Below are positions 1 to 7,962 of a DNA stretch of 64,000 nucleotides, one piece after another; within the stretch, counting starts at the first letter, position 1; every line of letters begins with the position of its first letter. The position numbers and the translations under genes are program-made. Location of the stretch: positions 1 through 64,000 of the forward strand of contig CAYTTY010000016.1 in assembly GCA_964440935.1 (NCBI GenBank). The letters are read 5' to 3'. Below the pieces are notes generated by a model. That model was not told where the DNA came from. It did no database searches and was given only the letters and a program-made list of their open reading frames with translations. Source of the DNA: WJJR01 sp964440935 (lineage in GTDB: Bacteria > Zixibacteria > MSB-5A5 > WJJR01).

Positions 1-117
1 TCATGCGCCCTCGCGTGACGGCTATCTCCCGTACCGACAAGGCGTCACCCGAGGGTGGGTGACGCCACAGATGACCATCGTATTGGCTTCAAACGGAAAA
101 TACGTCTGACAACCGGT
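1..117 (+). repeat. Partial hairpin repeat (family TATAGC), cut by the window edge
   Basis: Bases 1-70 are about 90% identical to 35254-35323 and, in reverse complement, to 57301-57370. The unit carries two consecutive hairpins, the second with arms GGCGTCACCC and GGGTGACGCC. Bases 90-117 (CAAACGG, then CTGACAACC) match the inverted terminal motif seen at 15113-15144. This is therefore one end of a short inverted-repeat element whose other end lies before the window. Bases 118-302 lead into the first gene and show nothing recognisable. Confidence 0.7.
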
Positions 118-302
118 CTGATATCTGTTCGGGCTTAAGGTCTGTGGACCTGTGCTCGGCCTCCAGAACGCCTCGTTCTCCTTCTCTAAGTCGTTGTGAA
201 CAGTTGAGAAACGATTCCCGTCACCGCTCAAAGACGGGTCGAGTGGGCCGATATAGTTAGGAGAAGCGGTCATATACACCGAGTGGCCGGCTGCGAGCGA
301 CT

Positions 303-1889
303 ATGAGCCTGACCGACACCTCACGCATCGTGCTGGAGCGCGTTGATCTCTTCAACGGCTTAAGCCGCGATGACTTAGAGGCGATCAACAGCTACCTCGA
401 ACGACGGAGCATGCCCGAAGGCGGTGTGCTGTTCGAAGAGGGTGAGGTCGGCGATTGTCTCTATGTGGTGCGCCGCGGTACGGTGCGCATCCTGAAGAAT
501 CTCGATGGCTCGCTGACCGAGCTGGCACGGCGCGGTGAGGGTGAGATGATTGGTGAGATGGCGCTGATCGATTCCTCGCCCCGATTTGCGACAGCCACCT
601 GCGAAGCCGGCACAGAACTGTTTGTGCTGTCGCAGAACAAGTTTTTCGAGGTACTGAAACGACATCCGGAGATCGCCGCACGCATTCTTAAGGTTCTGGC
701 CGCACGTATTCGCGAGACCGACAACGCGCACCTCTACCGGTTGGAGACCAAGAATCACGACTTGGAAAATGCACGCGCACGGTTAGAACAGTTGTTGCGG
801 CAATTGCGAAAATCGAATGATCATCTCGAAGCGGCATTGGCGTACCGCGATCGTGTGCTGGCCGTTTCACCGTATCCGGCGATCATCACCGACCGACACA
901 ACCACATTCGTCTGATCAACCCGGCCGCGATGCGGCTGTTCGGTCAAACAATGTCGAGCGATTTGTGGACGTGGATCACCCCGGCACACCCGACCGATCT
1001 TCAGAAGATCGAGACCGCTCTGTCTCACAACACCATGTGGAAAGGCGAAATCGAAGTCTTAAACGAGCAGCACAAGCCCTTGATCTGCAAACTCGTTGCC
1101 GCACCGGTGACCGAGACCGGCGATGGTGACGCGACCAGGCTGTGGATGTTCGAAGATCTCACCGAAATGCGATTCCTCGAACAGCAAGCAATGCAACGCG
1201 AGCAACTCGCAGTCAAAGGCGAGATGGCGGCCGAAATTGCACATGAGCTGAACAACTTCCTCGCGGTCCTGTCCGGAAATGCGGAACTGCTGTCGATGCA
1301 ACTCGGCGATGACCTTCCCGAGTCGGTGAAAAAACGCGTCGACGGCATGGGCAAATCGATCGAACGTATTCGGATGTTCACCGATAACCTCCTCAACTCA
1401 CGGCATCCAAGCGGCGAACGAGTGAGCATCAATCTGAACGACTTTCTGGAGAACCAGATCGCATTTCTCAAACCGCAAAAGCGCATCAAGCGGATCGTTA
1501 TCGAAACGTCTTGGGGGGACGATCTGCCCGAACTCAACTGCGATCCGTCGGCCATTCAGCAGATCTTCTACAATCTGATGCTTAATGCCGCCGATGCACT
1601 GAAAGAATCGGGAGCGGAAGCCAACACCGTGTATGTCAAGACGGCATACCTGAAGGAAGCCAATTCGATTATCCTGACGGTCGCGGATAACGGTCCCGGG
1701 ATCCCCGGCCACTTGCAGCAATCGTTGTTCAAGGAACGTGTGTCATCGAAACCCAGCGGTCATGGCTTCGGTCTGCTGACGATTGCGCGGCTGGTCGAAG
1801 AGCATGGTGGATCGGTGCGCGCCGGCAACAGTCCCGAAGGCGGTGCCGAGTTCACCGTGGTTCTCCCCGTGGCACAACCCCAGGAATAG
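303..1889 (+). CDS. Cyclic-nucleotide-binding sensor histidine kinase (CNB-coiled coil-PAS-HisKA-HATPase)
   Basis: A 528-residue soluble kinase with no membrane segment. Residues ~10-130 form a cNMP-binding domain whose phosphate-binding cassette is intact in outline (IGEMALIDSSPRFATA, with E85 and R94 in the expected places). A charged coiled coil (~140-185) leads to a PAS-like domain (~185-290). HisKA follows, with phospho-acceptor H314 in AEIAHELNN. The HATPase has an N box around N428 (NLMLNAADAL), DNGPGIP and GHGFGLL. There is no receiver domain and no response regulator beside it. The gene ends just before a DUF3307 gene and a large cyclase gene, so a cAMP or cGMP input made next door is a reasonable inference. 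Ligand and partner are not shown by the sequence. Confidence 0.92.
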   Translation: MSLTDTSRIVLERVDLFNGLSRDDLEAINSYLERRSMPEGGVLFEEGEVGDCLYVVRRGTVRILKNLDGSLTELARRGEGEMIGEMALIDSSPRFATATCEAGTELFVLSQNKFFEVLKRHPEIAARILKVLAARIRETDNAHLYRLETKNHDLENARARLEQLLRQLRKSNDHLEAALAYRDRVLAVSPYPAIITDRHNHIRLINPAAMRLFGQTMSSDLWTWITPAHPTDLQKIETALSHNTMWKGEIEVLNEQHKPLICKLVAAPVTETGDGDATRLWMFEDLTEMRFLEQQAMQREQLAVKGEMAAEIAHELNNFLAVLSGNAELLSMQLGDDLPESVKKRVDGMGKSIERIRMFTDNLLNSRHPSGERVSINLNDFLENQIAFLKPQKRIKRIVIETSWGDDLPELNCDPSAIQQIFYNLMLNAADALKESGAEANTVYVKTAYLKEANSIILTVADNGPGIPGHLQQSLFKERVSSKPSGHGFGLLTIARLVEEHGGSVRAGNSPEGGAEFTVVLPVAQPQE

Positions 1890-1899
1890 GTGGACTGTT

Positions 1900-2244
1900 G
1901 TGGACCTGATGTGGTTTCTCATACTGGCGCATCTGGTGGGAGACTATGCGCTCCAAACCGATCAGATGGCGGCCCGAAAGGGCACATCGTCGCCGCACCT
2001 GACAGCGCACATTGCGGTCTACGTCGGCACACTATTCGTCACGCTGTGGATCTTCAGCGCCGTCACAAGCCAATTCGCTTTCTGGTCGGTTGGTACACTC
2101 GGTGCGCTCGCCGTGATCTTCGTCATCCACTGGGCGCAGGATTACTCGAAGTCACGCTTCTTCAATGGCTCCAAGCAGGCCTACTACATCGATCAGACGG
2201 TTCACATCCTTCAATTGTTCTTGCTGCGATGGTGGCTCATATGA
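1900..2244 (+). CDS. DUF3307 small integral membrane protein
   Basis: About 114 residues, mostly hydrophobic, with three to four membrane segments. The pattern AHLVGDYALQTDQMA near the N-terminus, the TAHI motif, HWAQDYSK and a C-terminal DQTVHILQL match the DUF3307 family as I know it; its function is not established. Start is GTG 1900 or ATG 1909 (the open frame runs further upstream into the kinase gene, but the family begins at about this point). The stop overlaps the next start as ATGA, so it is probably translationally coupled to the cyclase gene. Confidence 0.8.
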   Translation: MDLMWFLILAHLVGDYALQTDQMAARKGTSSPHLTAHIAVYVGTLFVTLWIFSAVTSQFAFWSVGTLGALAVIFVIHWAQDYSKSRFFNGSKQAYYIDQTVHILQLFLLRWWLI

Positions 2245-5200
2245 CAACCATCGACCGCCGTGCCCTGGCCTGGCTGCCTGCGTCGGTGGCTGCGGACAGC
2301 ACCTGGACACATCGCCGTCGCAACGGCGTCGTCATATTTGCCGATGTCTCCGGGTTCACCGCGCTGACCAAGCACTTGCGGCGCACACAGGGGAAACGCG
2401 GCATCGAACAGTTGACACAACGCCTCAATACGATCTTCACCGATATGGTTCAATCGGTGCGCCGTTGTCACGGTGAGGTACTTAAGTTCGGCGGCGATGC
2501 GCTGTTGATTGCATTCGACTCGAAGACCGCGCTACAAGACGCGATTGACTGCTCGTCATTGTTACACGCCTGCGTCCGTCGCCACAGCCCACGGTCCCAG
2601 TCGGCGTCGCTTGGTTTGCACGTCGGTATGGCCTGTGGTGATTGGCATGAGCGTATTGTCGGGATTCAGGGGCAGCGCCGTGAGCATGTGATCTACGGCG
2701 ATGCGGTGCGCCAGGCCATCGGTGAGGCGGATGACGCGTCCGATGGTCAAACGCTGCTGCATGCGCCTGCAAAATTGACTGATGATCTGCCGGCAAACCT
2801 CAATTTCCAGCATCTGTCCAAGAATCGCTACTCCGTTCGGTTACGACGATCCAAAGTACCCGGCCCGTCTCACGATCACCCGGAGTCTGACCTTTCATAT
2901 GCCGATGTATTGTGGGATTTTGTTCCACAGGCGCTACGTGAAAGTCTTCAGACACCGGCTATTGATCCGTTGACGTTCGGAGAACACCGCCGTGTGTCCA
3001 CGGTGTTTGTCTTCTGGCAGGCGCCGCCGTCGGCGTTCAATTCGGAGTCATTCTGGAAGAGCCTATTCGATGTTGTGCACACGTGCAGTTTGGAATTCGA
3101 CGGTGTCTGGGCGCGTAGTGATCCCGCAGGACCCTATCACAAATTGCTGATCTTGTTCGGAACGCCACGGTCGTCGGATGATGATACCGACCGCGCGCTG
3201 GCGTTTGCGACGTCAGTGCGGGACCGGATGTCGCGGATCGCGGACAACGTTTGTGGATTTCACTTTGGCATTGGCGTCGTTGCCCAAACGGTCTTCAGTG
3301 GATTTGTTGGAGCGCCGCATCGGTTTGAGTTCACGGCAATGGGAGATGGTGTCAACCTGGCGGCGCGGCTGGCAGCGAAGGCGGTACAACACGGCATTTT
3401 AATCGACGGTGGCACGCAAACAAGCTGTCCAGCGTGGGTATGTGAACCACAGGGATCGTTGCGCCTCAAAGGCGTCACTGACCCGGTCCCGGTTCTCACT
3501 CCGACTGAACGGATTGCCAATTACACGGAGACGGTGAACAACGACGATATTATCGAACATCCACAAGCCCTCGATGAAGCAGTTCGATTCTGGCATTGTC
3601 ACGAGCGCGCGCCACTGGTCATCGAGGCCGAACCGGAAGCGGATGTCCGTCGCTTTGTGACTCAGGTGATGAGTCATGTGGCCCCGCCCGCGGCTGCCAA
3701 GAGACATGTGACCTTCGCTCCACAGGATGCGCACAAGCCCCACGCCGGTGTACAACGACTGTTGCGGGTGCTTTGTGAAGCAGATGCGAACGCTACACTC
3801 CAACCGCACGACTTATGCCAACGTGAGCAACGCGACTACGCTACGTGGTCTGTGGTCTTGGGGAATGAAGGGAAACTGCAGCGCCTGCTCGCCACCCGTG
3901 GGGTCGACCTGTGGACGATAGAGGTCGTGGACGCACTAAGCCGATTGCCGCAGCTGACGGCACTCTCTCAACAACAGGCGATTCTTGTACTGGGGTCGGT
4001 CCATCATTTATCGAGTATTGATTTCCAGATCATCGAGACGTTTTGGAATCGGATCGCTCCGACGATGCATGTCATTGTATCGCGCGACGCCCGGCCGGCA
4101 AACACGCCGTCAGCGCGAATCCACCTGGGGCCGGTCACAAAAGATGAGATGCGTTCCGTGTTGGCCGCCTCCGTGGCGGATGAGGCGGTATCCAGCCGCT
4201 TGTTGGATTTTCTGCAGGTCAAGTCGCATGGGTTTCCGCGCCTGGCGCGGTTGTTTCTCACTGATCTGATTCAACGGGGACACCTGCAACCTCCCGGTAG
4301 CGGGAATTCCACCTGGCATCTGGGTGACTTATCGAACGTCGAGTTGCCTGACTCACTCCGGGCACATTACATCCAACAGCTTGATCGTTTGCCTCATGCC
4401 GAGAAGACGGTGGCGCGAATCGTTAGTGTCCTCGGTGATGGCAGTCCGCAATCAGCGATTCAGTTCGTCGCCGGCCACCAGGATGCTCGACAAGACATTG
4501 ACAACATCCTGCGATCGTTGCAGCGTCAAGACCTGATCGCCATCGATTTCGGTTCGGACTCCGCCATTCGGTTTGTGACGTCTATGTGCCGTCAGGCGGC
4601 GTACGAGACGATGTCGTTTTCGGAACGGGAAGCGCTGCACGCATTGGCGGCACGGTTCTGGCGAAGCCGTGGTGCGCGCAACGCTTCGATCACCGGACGC
4701 CATCTGTTTTTTGCGCGACGGTTTGATGATGCACTTCCGCTGCTGATGCAAGCGGCCGAGCGTTCGCGTCGTCTGTGGCTTCTCGAAGAAGCACAGCTTC
4801 TCTATCGGTATTGCGTGCTGGCCGCGGGAGGCAAGGGTGACACGGATACGTCTCGTGTTGTTCCCACTGTCTCCAAGCAGGTGATAAGCACACACAAAGA
4901 GATCATCGCCGGATTCGCTGCCATCCTGCGCGAGCGGGGATTATACCACGAATCCCGATTCCTCTTCGGACGATTGGCGCGTTCGGACACCGGCTTGCCG
5001 CGCGCGGATCGCTTGCGCTACCGCCTGGCGCAAGCACGGGTCGATTGGCTGGCGGGGCATTACGCACGCTGCGAACGCACGATCAACGGGATCATGCGAA
5101 ATGCCAAAGAGGCGTCACATGATGCGCTCGTCAGCGAAGCAACGGTGTTGCTGGCCGAGGTGATGCGCCGTACCGGACGTCTGACACGCGCCGATCGGTT

Positions 5201-6320
5201 GCTGAAACGTGCGTCCAAGCGGTTGCGGACATCGTGTGATGTCAAGGTGCGAGCCGACGCGCTCAATACCCACGGTCTGGTCAGTTGGGCGCTGGGTCGC
5301 ATTGACGATGCCCGGCGGTATTTCCTGGCGGCGCTCGCACTGATGCGATCGCAACGCAACGCCGCCCGGCGCGGTCAATTGGCCAACAACCTGGGCATTC
5401 TGTTTGAAGAGACGGGACAATTGTATAAAGCAGAATCCTATTACGACCGAGCCTTTCAGACGTTTGATCGCATCGGACACCGGCGCAACCGCGCGTATTG
5501 TCTCGGCAACTTATCGAATTTGTATCGACATGCCGCACGGTATGAGCAGGCACGTGCGGCGTATGAAGAGACGGAATTTGAACTACGGACGATCGGTGAA
5601 CAACACGCGGCGGCGTACACGATCGGAAACTTGGGTGATCTGGCGCGTGACTTCGGTGATTGGGTGCGTGCACGCGTCCTGTATGAGCAGACGTTGGACT
5701 TCGCCCAATCGTCGAAGGATATCGAACTGCGTGCCGAATGCTATGCGCGCCTGGCCGAACTCGACATCGTCGGCGGATCACTCGCTGCCGCGCAGAATCT
5801 TTTAGACCGTGCGGGACGCGACGCCGAGGCGGTCGGCTCGCGTGAATTCGGTTTGCGGGTGGAGTGCCTGCGTGGCGATGTCGCTTTTCGACGGGGCCAA
5901 GTTGACGATGCCTGCCGGCAATACCGTCAGGCATTGGATGCTGCGGAGCAGGCCGGACTGGTGCTGTACCGATTGACCGCGATGGTCGGGCTGGCGCGCG
6001 GTCGTATGGAACTTGGGGACTTCACCGAAGCGCACCAGTTGGCGCGTTCGGCGGCACGTCTCGCCAAACGCAGCCGCTATCGGTGGTTGGAATTGAATGC
6101 ACTTGTTGCCGCAGCGGAATCGGATGATTTGAAACGGCACAGAAGTAATCCTGATCGTCGTGTCGATTGGCTGCACCGAGCCGGAACGCTGCGCAATGAC
6201 ATTCGTGGATCGATCGGTCATGAGGCCGTGCGAACAACGTTTGACTCGCTGCCGGTGGTGAAGCGGTTGTCGCGGTTGATCGCGGATAGAATGCCGGTTG
6301 TTGAGGCGCAGGGCCTGTAA
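2241..6320 (+). CDS. Soluble-adenylyl-cyclase-like protein: tandem class III cyclase domains, degenerate NTPase, TPR array
   Basis: A 1359-residue cytosolic protein starting at ATGA 2241. Cyclase domain 1 (~25-190) carries both metal aspartates, D35 in FADVSGFT and D86 in KFGGDALL, but lacks the Asn/Arg pair. Domain 2 (~245-410) lacks the first metal aspartate yet keeps K301 (YHKLLILFG), T365, N372 and R376 (FTAMGDGVNLAARL). The two halves therefore complement each other as C1 and C2 of mammalian soluble adenylyl cyclase do. K82 and R157 in domain 1 fall where that enzyme has its bicarbonate-site Lys and Arg. The following NTPase-like region has no P-loop (around 457-475) and a poor Walker B (ILVLGSVHHLS). 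Residues ~900-1330 are TPR repeats. I infer an active adenylyl cyclase with a non-ATPase linker module; nucleotide choice and bicarbonate response are untested. Confidence 0.85.
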   Translation: MTTIDRRALAWLPASVAADSTWTHRRRNGVVIFADVSGFTALTKHLRRTQGKRGIEQLTQRLNTIFTDMVQSVRRCHGEVLKFGGDALLIAFDSKTALQDAIDCSSLLHACVRRHSPRSQSASLGLHVGMACGDWHERIVGIQGQRREHVIYGDAVRQAIGEADDASDGQTLLHAPAKLTDDLPANLNFQHLSKNRYSVRLRRSKVPGPSHDHPESDLSYADVLWDFVPQALRESLQTPAIDPLTFGEHRRVSTVFVFWQAPPSAFNSESFWKSLFDVVHTCSLEFDGVWARSDPAGPYHKLLILFGTPRSSDDDTDRALAFATSVRDRMSRIADNVCGFHFGIGVVAQTVFSGFVGAPHRFEFTAMGDGVNLAARLAAKAVQHGILIDGGTQTSCPAWVCEPQGSLRLKGVTDPVPVLTPTERIANYTETVNNDDIIEHPQALDEAVRFWHCHERAPLVIEAEPEADVRRFVTQVMSHVAPPAAAKRHVTFAPQDAHKPHAGVQRLLRVLCEADANATLQPHDLCQREQRDYATWSVVLGNEGKLQRLLATRGVDLWTIEVVDALSRLPQLTALSQQQAILVLGSVHHLSSIDFQIIETFWNRIAPTMHVIVSRDARPANTPSARIHLGPVTKDEMRSVLAASVADEAVSSRLLDFLQVKSHGFPRLARLFLTDLIQRGHLQPPGSGNSTWHLGDLSNVELPDSLRAHYIQQLDRLPHAEKTVARIVSVLGDGSPQSAIQFVAGHQDARQDIDNILRSLQRQDLIAIDFGSDSAIRFVTSMCRQAAYETMSFSEREALHALAARFWRSRGARNASITGRHLFFARRFDDALPLLMQAAERSRRLWLLEEAQLLYRYCVLAAGGKGDTDTSRVVPTVSKQVISTHKEIIAGFAAILRERGLYHESRFLFGRLARSDTGLPRADRLRYRLAQARVDWLAGHYARCERTINGIMRNAKEASHDALVSEATVLLAEVMRRTGRLTRADRLLKRASKRLRTSCDVKVRADALNTHGLVSWALGRIDDARRYFLAALALMRSQRNAARRGQLANNLGILFEETGQLYKAESYYDRAFQTFDRIGHRRNRAYCLGNLSNLYRHAARYEQARAAYEETEFELRTIGEQHAAAYTIGNLGDLARDFGDWVRARVLYEQTLDFAQSSKDIELRAECYARLAELDIVGGSLAAAQNLLDRAGRDAEAVGSREFGLRVECLRGDVAFRRGQVDDACRQYRQALDAAEQAGLVLYRLTAMVGLARGRMELGDFTEAHQLARSAARLAKRSRYRWLELNALVAAAESDDLKRHRSNPDRRVDWLHRAGTLRNDIRGSIGHEAVRTTFDSLPVVKRLSRLIADRMPVVEAQGL

Positions 6321-6924
6321 CGTGATTCCACCCGTTTCATTCTCATTCTCATTCTCATAAGCGCATAGCAGCGACACAATTGGCCACGGTCCGCGTGAAC
6401 CCGTGTCGCCTTTACACGGCGCTATACGAGGTCTCCCACCTGCGGTGCGAAGAGACGTCACCCACTTATGGCGCTGAAGGATATCGACCGCCTGTGGCGC
6501 CCATCCCACATATGTGCAGGCGAATCACCACTCTTTTTGCGACCTGAGCGCACCGCTGTGCAATCCAAAACCCCCTGTGCAATATTTGGACACCGCCCAA
6601 GTTGCTTGCCGGCCATGAGTTTCGCCGGTGGGGCCGTTGCCCCCTGTATTTTGGTCGCGCATTTGCCTTAGGACTGTGTGCCGGTACAGAACAGAATCAG
6701 CCGGCCCAAGACTGGAGCCCTATCACTGCCCAGATAGCCCCGAGACCCATAGTGCAATCCTCCTACAACCCCGGGTCGCCGCCCTCGGCCCGGGGTTCCT
6801 CCCTATTTAGGCAGAAATGCATGGACAGATCATCCCTGAACGATGACACTGAATCGTTGTCCCTTTTGGTGATGAGGATGCCGATAGACAGAGGGACACG
6901 AGCGGGGAGAGGTATCTTTACTGC
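6321..6924. other. Spacer of 604 bp without a convincing gene
   Basis: It holds three tandem CATTCT hexamers (6338-6358) and an inverted repeat AACCCCGGG (6767-6775) / CCCGGGGTT (6789-6797) with a 13-base loop. The inverted repeat is not followed by a T run, so it is a doubtful terminator. Open frames here are short and have no recognisable composition. GGGGAGAGG at 6904-6912 is the likely ribosome site of the next gene. Confidence 0.5.
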
Positions 6925-7788
6925 ATGGATGAGTTTCCAGAAAGAATGGATTCACCGAATGTGGACGATCCGGGATCTCCGGAGCCGCCCGTCCGACGGA
7001 AGATTCCGTGGGACGGGGGCCGTGCCATTCTCTACTTCATCTTCATCGCGCTCTTCGCATTGCTTCTCGGTGTTTTGCTCTATGAACCGCTGGGATTTTA
7101 TGGCTCAATCGTTGTTTCCGAGATCATCGGCTTCGGACTGATTCCCTACATCCTGAGTCGATTCTTCGACACCGGTTGGGAGTGGTGGACCCGTGGGGTG
7201 AAGGCCGGCGGGCCGTTCTGGGTCTGGGCCGCGATTGGCATTGTCTCGTTCTCCATCGCTCAAAGCAATCTACCGGTGTTGATCGACCGTGTCTATCCGA
7301 TCCCCGAAGGGCAACTAGTAATGTTCGAGCAATACCTGACCGCCGGTTCACCGTTGGGATTGGTGGGCATCATTCTGATTGCCGCGGTAGTGCCGGCGAT
7401 CTGCGAGGAGCTAAGTTTTCGCGGTTTGATTTTGACCGGTTTACAGAGGTCGTATGGATCAATAGCGGCGGTTATCTGGAGCGGTTTTCTGTTCGCACTG
7501 CTGCATCTCAATCCCTGGACATTCATTGGGCTGTGGTCACTGGGGTGTTTTTTGGGATACATCACCATTCGGCTGGGCTCGGTGTGGCCGGCGATTATGC
7601 TGCATCTGATCAACAACGGCTTCGCACTGACTTTTTTCTATGTCCAGGGAAAGGCGGCTTGGGAAGAACGTCCGGAGTTCATTCCCTGGTATGTCACCCT
7701 GGTTGCCGGTGGGGCCCTTTTGCTGGCCATCTGGCGCATCCACAAGATCACGGCGACCTTTCAGGAGCAAGAGGCGGCCGGGGTGTGA
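6925..7788 (+). CDS. CPBP-family intramembrane glutamic protease (CAAX protease/bacteriocin-processing type)
   Basis: A 287-residue polytopic membrane protein with about seven hydrophobic segments. It carries the family's three motifs: CEELSFRG (E161, E162, R166), the first catalytic-region histidine in ALLHLNPW (H194) and HLINN (H227, N231). These residues are complete, so an active protease is expected. A good ribosome site precedes the ATG. The hydrophilic N-terminus of about 30 residues is acidic and proline-rich. The gene stands alone between two spacers. Bacterial members act in processing of small peptides or prenylated proteins, but nothing nearby names a substrate. Confidence 0.9.
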   Translation: MDEFPERMDSPNVDDPGSPEPPVRRKIPWDGGRAILYFIFIALFALLLGVLLYEPLGFYGSIVVSEIIGFGLIPYILSRFFDTGWEWWTRGVKAGGPFWVWAAIGIVSFSIAQSNLPVLIDRVYPIPEGQLVMFEQYLTAGSPLGLVGIILIAAVVPAICEELSFRGLILTGLQRSYGSIAAVIWSGFLFALLHLNPWTFIGLWSLGCFLGYITIRLGSVWPAIMLHLINNGFALTFFYVQGKAAWEERPEFIPWYVTLVAGGALLLAIWRIHKITATFQEQEAAGV

Positions 7789-7962
7789 TATGGGGTGAAC
7801 GGCCGTGATGACCCTGCTTTGAACCTCAATAGCTGTCACATCAATCACTTAGTGCCAGTCGGCCCGGCGATAAATCGACATTTCACGCAGCAAACCGCGC
7901 CGAGCTTCGTATCTTGTTCCATTGGTTGACACCGTACGGTGAGTAGTGGACAGGATTCTGTC

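Noticed and set aside
5281..5934. 217-codon minus-strand frame in the TPR region
   Set aside because: Antisense to the cyclase protein's TPR repeats, low-complexity Arg/His composition.
6468..6671. 67-codon frame in the 6.3-6.9 kb spacer
   Set aside because: No ribosome site, no homology signal that I recognise, and the end is in repeat-like sequence.
6767..6797. Inverted repeat as terminator of the cyclase gene
   Set aside because: It lies 450 bp downstream and has no T run, so only the hairpin is noted.
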